Assembly: GCF_002632485.1 (NCBI RefSeq)
Contig: NZ_NIBU01000026.1
Coordinates: 1 to 50,480 of the forward strand
Direction: 5' to 3'
Source of the DNA: Xenorhabdus innexi
GTDB lineage: Bacteria > Pseudomonadota > Gammaproteobacteria > Enterobacterales > Enterobacteriaceae
DNA: 50,480 bases
The position numbers and the translations under genes were made by a program. The stretch's first letter is position 1; every line of letters starts with the position of its first letter. The notes under the pieces are model-generated. The model saw only the letters and a program-made list of their open reading frames with translations, was not told the DNA's origin and searched no databases. Of this stretch, positions 11,421 to 21,408 are shown piece after piece.

Positions 11421-14400
11421 AGTTTCTCTCCCTCTGCTTGTTCTCCATTCAACATGGCAAGCAATTCCTCTTCAGATAGGTTCTCCAGCTCTTTTTGAAT
11501 ATCTTCAATATCCTGCTCAAAAAAGGTTTGCACCTGTTTTGATAAGATAAGTTCAGCCAGTTTGGTTAATGCTGAATGACGGAAAATGTCCGTAATTGAA
11601 ATTTCCAGATGAAACTCTTCCTGCAATCTGGTTGATAATTGCATGATGGATAAGGAGTTACCTCCCAGCTCAAAGAAATCATCATGACGTCCGACCTGCT
11701 CCAGCCCCAGTAAGGTTTGCCAGATAGCCGCCAGTTGTTGCTCCGTTTCACCCTGTGGTGCTTTGTACTCTCGTGTGGCTGTTGCAGAGCGGTCAGGAAC
11801 AGGCAGTGCTTTACGATCCAGTTTGCCGTTCGGGTTCAGCGGGAAAGCATCCAATATGACAAAAGCACTGGGGATCATATAATCCAGCAGATGATGGCTC
11901 AGTTGCTCACGTAACTCAGTGATTTCCAGTTGAGCATCAGGTTGTGGAACAAGGTAAGCCACCAGACGCTTATCACCTGTTCCGTCGTCACTAACCGGGT
12001 CTTCACGGACTATCGCAATAGCATCTTTGACGCCTTCACAGGCTGCCAGTTGAGTTTCTATTTCACCCAGTTCAATGCGGAAGCCACGGATCTTGACCTG
12101 AAAATCGTTACGTCCGAGGTATTCAATCGAACCGTCCGGCAACCAGCGTCCCAAGTCACCGGTTTTATACATCCGGGTATCGGTCTGATGGCTGAATGGA
12201 TCGGGAATAAAACGTTCTGCCGTCAGTTCAGGCTGGTTCAGATAACCCCGTGCCACGCCAGCACCTGCGATATGAATTTCACCGGAAACACCGATGGGTA
12301 CAGGCTCTCCTCGTGTATCAAGAATATAGATACGGCTGTTGGCAAGCGGGTAGCCAATTGGCAGCGTCTCCGCGCTATAGGCAGGATGGCTGTCTACTTT
12401 TAACACGGTGGCGATAACGGTGGTTTCCGTTGGGCCGTAAGAGTTCATCCAGCGGCATGAACGGGTTTCCGGCAGTGCCTGCCAGCTCATCAGATGGCGC
12501 AGTTCAGCTTTTTCCCCGCCGACAATAACCAGACGCAGATAAGGGCTGAAACCACAGCGTCCGGCGGCCATTTCCTGTACCCACAGATGCCAGAATGCGG
12601 TGGGCAAATCAGCCACTGTTATCTGCTGTTGTTGCAGGAATTGAGCAAAATTATTATCAGGAACACGTAGCTCCGAGGGGCGCATAATTAAGGTTGCACC
12701 TGCGGCAAGCGTGGCGAAAATATCCGAGACGGTGGTATCGAACGCCACAGAGGTGAACTGAAGTACACGGTCAGCCGCTGTCAGTTCGTTGGTCTGACGT
12801 TGAACATAGACAAAATTAACCACGTTATGGTGCTCAATCATCACCCCTTTCGGCTGACCGGTCGAGCCGGAGGTATAGATGATATAAGCCAGATGATTCG
12901 GAGTCAGTCCCAGTTGCTGCGGTGCCGGATTATGGATTGGCTGCTGTGCCATACATTCGGTATGACTGTCATCATCCAGCATCCATACCGGCGTATCGGT
13001 AGATAAACGGTCATATAAATGCTGCTGGGACAGCAATAACTTCGGAGCGCAATCTGACAGAATGAAGTTCAGTCGTTCGGTCGGGTAATCCGTATCCAGC
13101 GGAACATAGCCCGCGCCGGACTTTAAGATACCGAACAAACCAATCACCATATCCAGACCACGCTCGACACAAATGGCGATGCGATCGTCAGGCTGCACAC
13201 CCGCGGCGATCAGGGCATGAGCCAGTTGGTTGGCTTTCTGATTCAGTTCACGGTAGGTAAGCTGAGACTCTCCATTCATGTTCTCTGCGTGGATCAGCGC
13301 GATAGCATCCGGCGTGAGGGCTGCCTGCTGTTCAAACAGTTGCTGGAGTAACATATCCTGCGGGCACTCAACGTTGGCACTATTGAAACTCTCCAATAAT
13401 TGGATGCGTTCTGCTGGTGGCAGGATACTGAGGGACTGAATATCCTGTTTCGGTATTTCCTGTAATGCCATCACCAGTGTTTTCAACGCTTCATTCATAT
13501 AAGCATTAATGCGCTCAGGGTTAATCTGGCGGTTGCATTGGGCGGTCAGGGCAAAACCGTCATCAAAATCATCCACATCCAATGACAGCGGGTAATTGCT
13601 GCGCTCTTCACTGCTGGCGATCTGAATGCCTTCCCATACGGGGGAATCGGTTTGTTGTTCGCTGCGCTGGCTATGACGGAAATTAAGCAGGCTGCTGAAA
13701 AGTGGCTGAGGTGCCTGAATACCACTGCAACGCTGGGCGATGGCTAGCGGCGTCTGTTCATGATCAAGCAATGAGCTGAGTTGCTGGTAAGTTTCCTGCA
13801 CCACCTGTTGCGCAGTACGCTCCTGCAACATAACCCGTACCGGCAGGGTATTGATGAACATACCAAGAACCTGAGACGTATCTGCACCTTTTAGTGAACG
13901 CCCTAATAAGACGGTGCCGAAAACCACATCTTCCCGCCCGCTGCACTGTGCAAGAACCTGCGCCCATGCGACATGGAACAGAACGGCAGCACTGACCCCC
14001 TGTTGGCGGGCACAATCACGTATCTGATGCGCTAACTTATCATCCAGTGCCAGTCCGGCCTCTTCTATCTTATGTTGCTCATCGTGATTTCCCTGCACAT
14101 CAACTAAGTTAAAGGGCAGAGTCGGTTCGTCTACATCCCCCAGAAGCTGGTGGAAATAGTCCTGATGTTTCTCAAGCGGAACAGCCCGAACCTGAGCGAT
14201 AAAATTACGATAAGGCAGAGAAGGAGGCAGAGACGCTTTTTGCCCGAGCTGCAACATCTGCACTTCATTAAATATCATTTCCAGTGACAGATGATCACAA
14301 ACCAGATGATGATAAAGCAGTGCCAGATGCCAATGATCGGTATGTGGATCTTTGACAATGTTGGCGGATAATAGTGGTGCGGTAGTGATATCCATCCTTA

Positions 14401-17400
14401 TCAGGCGAGGATCGGTCGCTTCACTTAATTGCTGTAGTGCATCAGTACCGGCTGATAGCGCCAATTCGGTCACGGGCAGAAGCGCATGACGATAAACCAC
14501 CTGAACCGGCTCCGGCAGGTTGTCCCACTGGAATGCACTGCGCAGAATATCATGGCGGTCAATCACCTGTTGTAATGTCAGCAGGAATGTATCCAGACGT
14601 GTCCGGCTGTCGAAAGTCATCAGCAGATTATCCAGATAAATATCACCGGTTGTTTCCAGCAAATGGTGGAACAAAATACCTTCCTGCAACGGGCCTAATG
14701 GATAGATATCCTGAATATTCGCTACACCGTCGGGAACGTGGGTAACAATCTGGTCAATATTATTCTGGCTTAACGTGATCAGTGGCAGCATATCCGGTGT
14801 GATAGCACCGCAATCGTCAGTAATCAGATTGGGCGGAACGGCATAAGTGACATTGTCACTATCTGTGATTTCCGTTATGCGCGATGCCATTGCCATCAGA
14901 GTGGGGGAAGAAAAAACTGCGCTGACTTCCAGTGTAAGGTCACACTGTCGAAGCTCCTCAATTAAAGTGACAATCAGCAGGGAATGCCCGCCTAATTCAA
15001 AGAAATTATCATGACGGCCGACCTGTTCCAGCCCCAGTAAGGTTTGCCAGATAGCTGCCAGCCGTTGTTCCGTTTCTCCCTGCGGTTCGGCATATTCACG
15101 CTGGACAAGGGCAGAGCTGTCCGGCGCGGGCAGTGCCTTGCGATCCAGCTTGCCGTTCGGGTTGACGGGGAAGGCTTCCAGAATAACGTAAGCGCCGGGC
15201 AGCATATACTCCATCAGGCGGTGACTTAATTGTTCACGTAATTGAATAAGATCCAGTGTTGTTACCGCGTGAGGGATCACATAGGCCACCAGACGTTTAT
15301 CCCCGTTTTCTGTTTCACGGGCGACCACTACCGCATCTTTAACGCCGTCACATTGCGCCAGTTGCGCCTCGATTTCCCCCAGCTCAATGCGGAAACCGCG
15401 GATCTTGACCTGAAAATCGTTGCGCTCCAGATAGTCAATCGTGCCGTCCGGCAGCCAGCGGCCGAGATCGCCGGTTTTATACATCCGGGCGTTGGTGTGC
15501 GGGCTGAACGGGTCGGCAATAAAGCGTTCCGCCGTCAGGTCAGGACGGTTGAGGTAGCCCCGAGCCACGCTTAATCCGCCGATATGGATCTCGCCGGCGA
15601 CGCCGATGGGCACCGGTTGCCCCTGTGTATCCAGAATATAGACACGGGTATTGGTGAGCGGGTAGCCGATCGGCACATTGCCCGCCAGCGGTGCGGTCTG
15701 GCTATCCGGTTTCCACATGGTGGCATTGACGGTAGTTTCTGTCGGGCCGTAGGAGTTGATCCAGCGGCAGGACTGTGTTTCAGGCAACGCCAGCCAGCTA
15801 TTGAAATGACGCCGTTCGGCTTTTTCGCCCCCGACCAGCACCAGCCGTAACGTGGGGCTGAAACCGCAGCGTCCGGCGGCCATTTCCTGTACCCACAGGT
15901 GCCAGAACGCGGTGGGCAAATCGGACACGGTGATGGCCTGATCCCGCAGGAACTGGCTGAATGCCTGATCCGGAATGCGCAGATGGGGCGGGCGCAGCAC
16001 CAGCGTGGCACCGGTTGCCAGTGTGGCGAAAATATCGGACACCGTGGTGTCAAAAGAGACCGAAGTGAATTGCAGTACCCGATCCGCCGGTGTCAGGGCA
16101 TTGGCGTCACACTGGACATGGATAAAGTTCACCACATGGCGGTGTTCCAGCATCACCCCTTTCGGCTGGCCGGTCGAGCCGGAGGTATAGATGATATAAG
16201 CCAGATGGTGCGGTAACAGCCCCTGTTGGCTCGGGTCTGGGTTGTAGGAAGGCTGTTGTGCCACGGTGTTCAGATAGCCTGTATCGTCCATTGCCCAGAC
16301 GGGCACGTCAGTGTGCAGGCGGGGCTGCAAATGTGCCTGGGTCAGTAATAACTGCGGGGCGCAATCGGACAGAATATAGGCCAGCCGCTCAGTCGGGTAA
16401 TCGGGATCTAACGGCACATAACCGGCCCCGGCTTTCAGAATGCCGAACAGGCCGATGATCATGTCCGGACTGCGGTCAACACAAATCGCCACCCGATCAT
16501 CCGGTTTGACACCGCTGGCGATCAGGGCATGAGCCAGTTGGTTGGCTTGCTGGTTCAGTTCGCGGTAACTGAGGGACTGCCCGTTACTGACCAGCGCAGT
16601 GGCTTCCGGTGTGTCTAACACCTGCTGTTCAAAAAGCTGGTGCAGTAACAGATCCTGCGGGTAAGCCACTTCGGTGGTGCTGAAGGTGGTCAGTATCTGC
16701 GTGCGCTGCGCGGGTGTCAGCAGTGGTAACGCCGCCACCGATTGGGTGTCATCGGCGACCATCGCCGCCAGCAGGGTATGCAGGTGCTCCGCCATGCGCT
16801 CGATAGTGGCACGCTCAAACAGATCGCTGGCATATTCCAGTTCCCCGACTAAGCCGTTTTCCCCCTCACTGAAAGACAGCGAAATATCAAACTGGGTGGT
16901 TTTGCGGTCTGCGGGCCGGTCGCTGAGGGTCAGGTCCGGCAAGCGGAAGGAAGAGCCGGCGGTATTATCCAGCGCCATCATCACCTGAAAGACCGGGCTG
17001 TGGCTCAGGCTGCGCGGCGGTTGTAATGCTTCCACCAACTGCTCAAACGGCAGATCCTGATGGGCATAGGCCGCCAGTGCATGGGTTTTGACCCGGGCTA
17101 ACAGGGTGCCGACGGTCGGGTTGTCATCCAGCCTGATCCGTAACGCCAGCGTGTTGACGAAGAACCCAATCAGCGGCTCCAGTTCCCGGTATTGGCGGTT
17201 GGCAATCGGTGTGCCGATCACCACATCCTGTTGCCCGCTGAGACGGGAGAGTAGCACGCCCCAGCCACTCAGCAGGGTCATAAACAATGTCGTGCCATGA
17301 CGCTGGCTCAGTGCCAGTAACCCGGCATTCAGTTCACGGGAAAGGGTGAAAGTGACCTGATCCCCGCGATAGCTCTGCTCCAGCGGACGGGGATAATCGG

Positions 17401-20400
17401 TCGGCAACTCCAGTAATACCGGCGCGTCCTGTAGGGTCTGGCACCAGTAATTGACCTGTTGTTTTAATTTCTCCCCCTGTAACCATTGGCGCTGCCACAG
17501 GGCATAATCCGCATACTGGATGTGCAACGGAGGTAACGGATCAGGCTGTTGCTGGCAGAAGGCCTCATACAGGGCCGAAAACTCGGTGATCAGCACATTC
17601 AGTGACCAGCCGTCAGAAATAATATGGTGCTGGGTCACCAGCAGGATATGGTGTTTATCACTCAGTTTCAGCAAGCGGGCGCGCGCCAGTGGCCCCTGAG
17701 TAAAGTCAAACGGCTGGTCGGCTTCGGCCTGTTCCGCGGCGGCAATCGCCTGTTGCTGCTCTGCCGGGGATAACCGGCTGAAGTCCTGTGAAATCAGCGC
17801 AAACCCGCCCGCCGGATCACCAATGATCTGGCGGGCTTCGCCGTCAATCACGGCAAGGGTGGTGCGCAGAATTTCATGGCGGGCGACAATCCGGTTCAGT
17901 GCGGCCTGTAGTGCCGCCGGATTCAGATGCCCGTGCAGTTCCAGCCCCCCGGCAATGTGGTAGGCCGCCTGTGCGGCGCTGTCCAGTTGCGCCAGAAACC
18001 ATAAACGCTGTTGCGCCCAGGACAGGGGCAACGGCTGCTGGCGGTCAGCGGGCAGGATCGTCGGCTGAACAGCCGTGGTGGCCTGCCCCAGTGACCGGGC
18101 CAAATCGGCCAGTGTGGGATGGGTGAACAGATCCTGCAAGGTCACTTCAAGGTGCAGTTTTTCCCGTAAACGGGCAGCGACCTGTACCGTCAGTAAGGAG
18201 TGGCCGCCTAACTCAAAGAAGTTGTCATGACGCCCGATACGTTCCACCCCCAATAAATCCTGCCAGATAGCCGCCAGTGTCTGCTCCGTGTCGCCCTGCG
18301 GTGCGGCATACTCACGCTGGACAAGGGCAGAGCTGTCCGGCGCGGGCAGTGCCTTGCGATCCAGCTTGCCGTTCGGGTTGACGGGGAAGGCTTCCAGAAT
18401 AACGTAAGCGCCGGGCAGCATATACTCCATCAGGCGGTGACTTAATTGTTCACGTAATTGAATAAGATCCAGTGTTGTTGCCGCGTGAGGGATCACATAG
18501 GCCACCAGACGTTTATCCCCGTTTTCCGCTTCCCGCGCGACCACTACCGCATCTTTAACGCCGTCACACTGGGCCAGTTGCGCCTCGATTTCCCCCAGCT
18601 CAATGCGGAAGCCGCGGATCTTGACCTGAAAATCGTTGCGCTCGAGATAGTCAATCGTGCCGTCCGGCAGCCAGCGGCCGAGATCGCCGGTTTTATACAT
18701 CCGGGCGTTGGTGTGCGGGCTGAACGGGTCGGCAATAAAGCGTTCCGCCGTCAGGTCAGGACGGTTGAGGTAGCCCCGAGCCACGCTTAATCCGCCGATA
18801 TGGATCTCGCCGGCGACGCCGATGGGCACCGGTTGCCCCTGTGTATCCAGAATATAGACACGGGTATTGGTGAGCGGGTAGCCGATCGGCACATTGCCCG
18901 CCAGCGGTGCGGTCTGGCTATCCGGTTTCCACATGGTGGCATTGACGGTAGTTTCTGTCGGGCCGTAGGAGTTGATCCAGCGGCAGGACTGTGTTTCAGG
19001 CAACGCCAGCCAGCTATTGAAATGACGCCGTTCGGCTTTTTCGCCCCCGACCAGCACCAGCCGTAACGTGGGGCTGAAACCGCAGCGTCCGGCGGCCATT
19101 TCCTGTACCCACAGGTGCCAGAACGCGGTGGGCAAATCGGACACGGTGATGGCCTGATCCCGCAGGAACTGGCTGAATGCCTGATCCGGAATGCGCAGAT
19201 GGGGCGGGCGCAGCACCAGCGTGGCACCGGTTGCCAGTGTGGCGAAAATATCGGACACCGTGGTGTCAAAAGAGACCGAAGTGAATTGCAGTACCCGATC
19301 CGCCGGTGTCAGGGCATTGGCGTCACACTGGACATGGACAAAGTTCACCACATGGCGGTGTTCCAGCATCACCCCTTTCGGCTGGCCGGTCGAGCCGGAG
19401 GTATAGATGATATAAGCCAGATGGTGCGGTAACAGCCCCTGTTGGCTCGGGTCTGGATTGTAGGAAGGCTGTGTTGCCACGGTGTTCAGATAGCCTGTAT
19501 CGTCCATTGCCCAGACGGGCACGTCAGTGTGCAGGCGGGGCTGCAAATGTGCCTGAGTCAGTAATAACTGCGGGGCACAATCGGACAGAATATAGGCCAG
19601 CCGCTCAGTCGGGTAATCGGGATCTAACGGCACATAACCGGCCCCGGCTTTCAGAATGCCGAACAGGCCGAGGATCATGTCCGGACTGCGGTCAACACAA
19701 ATCGCCACCCGATCATCCGGTTTGACACCGCTGGCGATCAGGGCATGAGCCAGTTGGTTGGCTTGCTGGTTCAGTTCGCGGTAACTGAGGGATTGCCCGT
19801 TACTGACCAGCGCAGTGGCTTCCGGTGTGTCTAACACCTGCTGTTCAAAAAGCTGGTGCAGTAACAGATCCTGCGGGTAAGCCACTTCAGTGGTGCTGAA
19901 CGTGGTTAATATCTGCGTGCGCTGCGCGGGTGTCAGCAGCGGTAACGCCGCCACCGATTGGGTGTCATCGGCGACCATCGCCGCCAGCAGGGTATGCAGG
20001 TGTTCCGCCATGCGCTCAATAGTGGCACGCTCAAACAGATCGCTGGCATATTCTAAATCACCGGTTAATCCGTTTTCTGTATCATTCAGTGTGAGAGTCA
20101 AATCAAAATAAGCACTTTCTCTGACCAGAGGAAGTTCACTCAATTTTAATCCTGCTAACTCAAAATGCTTTTGTTCTGATTGGTTATCAAGAGTCAGCAT
20201 GACCTGAAAAATAGGACTGTGGCTCAGACTGCGGGTAGGGCGCAGAGCTTCGACCAGTTGTTCGAAGGGGAGATCCTGATGGGCATAAGCGCCCAATGCC
20301 CGCTGCTTCACCTGTGCCAGCAATTCACTGACACTGGGGTTATCACTTAATTGAATACGCAATGCCAGTGTATTCGCAAAGAAACCGATTAATGATTCCA

Positions 20401-21382
20401 GCTCATGTTGCTGACGGTTAGCAATCGGTGTTCCTATGACCAGATCATCCTGCCCGCTGAAACGGGAAAGTAAGACCGCCCAGCCTGCCATCAGGGTCAT
20501 AAATAACGTTGTGCCATGACGCTGGCTGAGTTTTTTCAGACCGGCACTCAGTTCCGGTGACAGAGCCAAATCAACACGGTCACCCTTGTAACTTTGTTGT
20601 ATCGGGCGAGGTTTGTCAGTGGGTAGTTCGAGCAATTCAGGTGCATTTTTTAACTGCTCACGCCAGTAATTAAGCTGTGTTTCCAGTACATCGCCCTGTA
20701 ACCATTGCTGCTGCCAGAGTACATAATCAGCATACTGGAGAGGTAATTCCGGCAATGGATCAGGCAGTCCCTGACTAAAAGCCTGATAAAGAGCGGACAG
20801 TTCCTGAATTAATAATCTGACAGACCAGCCATCCGAAATGATGTGATGTTGTGTTAATAACAGAACATGCTCATCTTCAGCCAAATGTAATAAATGCCCT
20901 CGGAGTAATGGCCCACAGGTAAAATCAAAAGGTCTGACTGCTTCATGATGAGCTCGTTCTTCGACGGCGGTCTGCTGTTCTGGCTCTGGTAAATGGCGGA
21001 TATCCTCTGACGTCAACGCAAATCCACTGTCGGTATGCCCGATAATCTGCCGGGCGGTTCCTTCAGCGGATATAAACGTAGTCCGCAGGCTTTCGTGACG
21101 GGCAACAATCCTGTCCAGAGCGGCCTGTAACGCATTCAGGTTAAGCTGACCCTGTAGATGTAACCCCACTGACATATGGTATGCAGTTTGAGCAGAGGGA
21201 TCTAGCTGAGTCAGAAACCAGAGCCGCTGTTGTGTCCAGGACAATGGTATATCACCATTGCGGGGCTGGGGGCGGATCTCCGCTTTTTTTACGTGCTGAC
21301 GAGATAGCTTTGCGGTTTTGGCTAACTCAAGTAGTCTTTTCCGTTCAGCTAATGGCAAAGAAATTAATTCATTATTATTCAT
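11417..21382 (-). CDS. paxB: PaxB-like NRPS: C-A-T, C-A-T, dual C-A-T
   Basis: Middle synthetase, 3321 aa, adding residues 2-4. Modules 2 and 3 have ordinary C domains (HHIISDG at 179-185 and 1252-1258); module 4 has a dual E/C domain (GILFHHLLETTGD, then HHLVCDH at 2358-2364). Carrier serines are 1062, 2134 and 3243; the last sits in LGGNSL rather than LGGHSL. A-domain pocket residues read D-T-S-D-L-G-S-V-N in modules 2 and 3 and D-T-S-D-I-G-S-V-I in module 4, all with the acidic residue typical of Lys/Arg/Orn pockets. The acidic tail (EELLAMLNGEQ region) resembles a C-terminal docking helix for PaxC; the basic N-terminus (about 35 aa before the C domain) would receive PaxA. Modules 2 and 3 share a nearly identical 1.74 kb segment. 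It starts 26 nt after the paxA stop, with no obvious Shine-Dalgarno sequence. Confidence 0.9.
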   Translation of the reverse strand: MNNNELISLPLAERKRLLELAKTAKLSRQHVKKAEIRPQPRNGDIPLSWTQQRLWFLTQLDPSAQTAYHMSVGLHLQGQLNLNALQAALDRIVARHESLRTTFISAEGTARQIIGHTDSGFALTSEDIRHLPEPEQQTAVEERAHHEAVRPFDFTCGPLLRGHLLHLAEDEHVLLLTQHHIISDGWSVRLLIQELSALYQAFSQGLPDPLPELPLQYADYVLWQQQWLQGDVLETQLNYWREQLKNAPELLELPTDKPRPIQQSYKGDRVDLALSPELSAGLKKLSQRHGTTLFMTLMAGWAVLLSRFSGQDDLVIGTPIANRQQHELESLIGFFANTLALRIQLSDNPSVSELLAQVKQRALGAYAHQDLPFEQLVEALRPTRSLSHSPIFQVMLTLDNQSEQKHFELAGLKLSELPLVRESAYFDLTLTLNDTENGLTGDLEYASDLFERATIERMAEHLHTLLAAMVADDTQSVAALPLLTPAQRTQILTTFSTTEVAYPQDLLLHQLFEQQVLDTPEATALVSNGQSLSYRELNQQANQLAHALIASGVKPDDRVAICVDRSPDMILGLFGILKAGAGYVPLDPDYPTERLAYILSDCAPQLLLTQAHLQPRLHTDVPVWAMDDTGYLNTVATQPSYNPDPSQQGLLPHHLAYIIYTSGSTGQPKGVMLEHRHVVNFVHVQCDANALTPADRVLQFTSVSFDTTVSDIFATLATGATLVLRPPHLRIPDQAFSQFLRDQAITVSDLPTAFWHLWVQEMAAGRCGFSPTLRLVLVGGEKAERRHFNSWLALPETQSCRWINSYGPTETTVNATMWKPDSQTAPLAGNVPIGYPLTNTRVYILDTQGQPVPIGVAGEIHIGGLSVARGYLNRPDLTAERFIADPFSPHTNARMYKTGDLGRWLPDGTIDYLERNDFQVKIRGFRIELGEIEAQLAQCDGVKDAVVVAREAENGDKRLVAYVIPHAATTLDLIQLREQLSHRLMEYMLPGAYVILEAFPVNPNGKLDRKALPAPDSSALVQREYAAPQGDTEQTLAAIWQDLLGVERIGRHDNFFELGGHSLLTVQVAARLREKLHLEVTLQDLFTHPTLADLARSLGQATTAVQPTILPADRQQPLPLSWAQQRLWFLAQLDSAAQAAYHIAGGLELHGHLNPAALQAALNRIVARHEILRTTLAVIDGEARQIIGDPAGGFALISQDFSRLSPAEQQQAIAAAEQAEADQPFDFTQGPLARARLLKLSDKHHILLVTQHHIISDGWSLNVLITEFSALYEAFCQQQPDPLPPLHIQYADYALWQRQWLQGEKLKQQVNYWCQTLQDAPVLLELPTDYPRPLEQSYRGDQVTFTLSRELNAGLLALSQRHGTTLFMTLLSGWGVLLSRLSGQQDVVIGTPIANRQYRELEPLIGFFVNTLALRIRLDDNPTVGTLLARVKTHALAAYAHQDLPFEQLVEALQPPRSLSHSPVFQVMMALDNTAGSSFRLPDLTLSDRPADRKTTQFDISLSFSEGENGLVGELEYASDLFERATIERMAEHLHTLLAAMVADDTQSVAALPLLTPAQRTQILTTFSTTEVAYPQDLLLHQLFEQQVLDTPEATALVSNGQSLSYRELNQQANQLAHALIASGVKPDDRVAICVDRSPDMIIGLFGILKAGAGYVPLDPDYPTERLAYILSDCAPQLLLTQAHLQPRLHTDVPVWAMDDTGYLNTVAQQPSYNPDPSQQGLLPHHLAYIIYTSGSTGQPKGVMLEHRHVVNFIHVQCDANALTPADRVLQFTSVSFDTTVSDIFATLATGATLVLRPPHLRIPDQAFSQFLRDQAITVSDLPTAFWHLWVQEMAAGRCGFSPTLRLVLVGGEKAERRHFNSWLALPETQSCRWINSYGPTETTVNATMWKPDSQTAPLAGNVPIGYPLTNTRVYILDTQGQPVPIGVAGEIHIGGLSVARGYLNRPDLTAERFIADPFSPHTNARMYKTGDLGRWLPDGTIDYLERNDFQVKIRGFRIELGEIEAQLAQCDGVKDAVVVARETENGDKRLVAYVIPHAVTTLDLIQLREQLSHRLMEYMLPGAYVILEAFPVNPNGKLDRKALPAPDSSALVQREYAEPQGETEQRLAAIWQTLLGLEQVGRHDNFFELGGHSLLIVTLIEELRQCDLTLEVSAVFSSPTLMAMASRITEITDSDNVTYAVPPNLITDDCGAITPDMLPLITLSQNNIDQIVTHVPDGVANIQDIYPLGPLQEGILFHHLLETTGDIYLDNLLMTFDSRTRLDTFLLTLQQVIDRHDILRSAFQWDNLPEPVQVVYRHALLPVTELALSAGTDALQQLSEATDPRLIRMDITTAPLLSANIVKDPHTDHWHLALLYHHLVCDHLSLEMIFNEVQMLQLGQKASLPPSLPYRNFIAQVRAVPLEKHQDYFHQLLGDVDEPTLPFNLVDVQGNHDEQHKIEEAGLALDDKLAHQIRDCARQQGVSAAVLFHVAWAQVLAQCSGREDVVFGTVLLGRSLKGADTSQVLGMFINTLPVRVMLQERTAQQVVQETYQQLSSLLDHEQTPLAIAQRCSGIQAPQPLFSSLLNFRHSQRSEQQTDSPVWEGIQIASSEERSNYPLSLDVDDFDDGFALTAQCNRQINPERINAYMNEALKTLVMALQEIPKQDIQSLSILPPAERIQLLESFNSANVECPQDMLLQQLFEQQAALTPDAIALIHAENMNGESQLTYRELNQKANQLAHALIAAGVQPDDRIAICVERGLDMVIGLFGILKSGAGYVPLDTDYPTERLNFILSDCAPKLLLSQQHLYDRLSTDTPVWMLDDDSHTECMAQQPIHNPAPQQLGLTPNHLAYIIYTSGSTGQPKGVMIEHHNVVNFVYVQRQTNELTAADRVLQFTSVAFDTTVSDIFATLAAGATLIMRPSELRVPDNNFAQFLQQQQITVADLPTAFWHLWVQEMAAGRCGFSPYLRLVIVGGEKAELRHLMSWQALPETRSCRWMNSYGPTETTVIATVLKVDSHPAYSAETLPIGYPLANSRIYILDTRGEPVPIGVSGEIHIAGAGVARGYLNQPELTAERFIPDPFSHQTDTRMYKTGDLGRWLPDGSIEYLGRNDFQVKIRGFRIELGEIETQLAACEGVKDAIAIVREDPVSDDGTGDKRLVAYLVPQPDAQLEITELREQLSHHLLDYMIPSAFVILDAFPLNPNGKLDRKALPVPDRSATATREYKAPQGETEQQLAAIWQTLLGLEQVGRHDDFFELGGNSLSIMQLSTRLQEEFHLEISITDIFRHSALTKLAELILSKQVQTFFEQDIEDIQKELENLSEEELLAMLNGEQAEGEKL
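15096..16837 (-). repeat. Copy 2 of the 1.74 kb intragenic A-domain repeat (module 3)
   Basis: This block matches 18312-20053 at a constant offset of 3216 bp with only roughly twenty scattered substitutions that I can see and no indel. It runs from the last part of the module 3 C domain through the C-A linker and whole A domain to just before the carrier domain. Immediately outside both ends the modules diverge sharply. It reads as a recent segmental duplication or gene conversion between modules. Confidence 0.95.
18312..20053 (-). repeat. Copy 1 of the 1.74 kb intragenic A-domain repeat (module 2)
   Basis: Direct repeat of 15096-16837, covering the C-terminal end of the module 2 C domain, the C-A linker and the A domain. 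Both copies predict the same substrate pocket (D-T-S-D-L-G-S-V-N). At the 20053 edge, sequence toward the N-terminus becomes visibly richer in A+T, marking a mosaic junction. Such repeats are prone to homologous recombination and to assembly collapse. Confidence 0.95.
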
Positions 21383-21408
21383 TGTTGAGTACCATTCTGG
21401 AGCCAGAT

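Noticed and set aside
15571-16053. 160-codon frame on the minus strand, repeated identically at 18787-19269
   Set aside because: Both lie inside paxB in another frame; the duplicate exists only because the A domain is duplicated.
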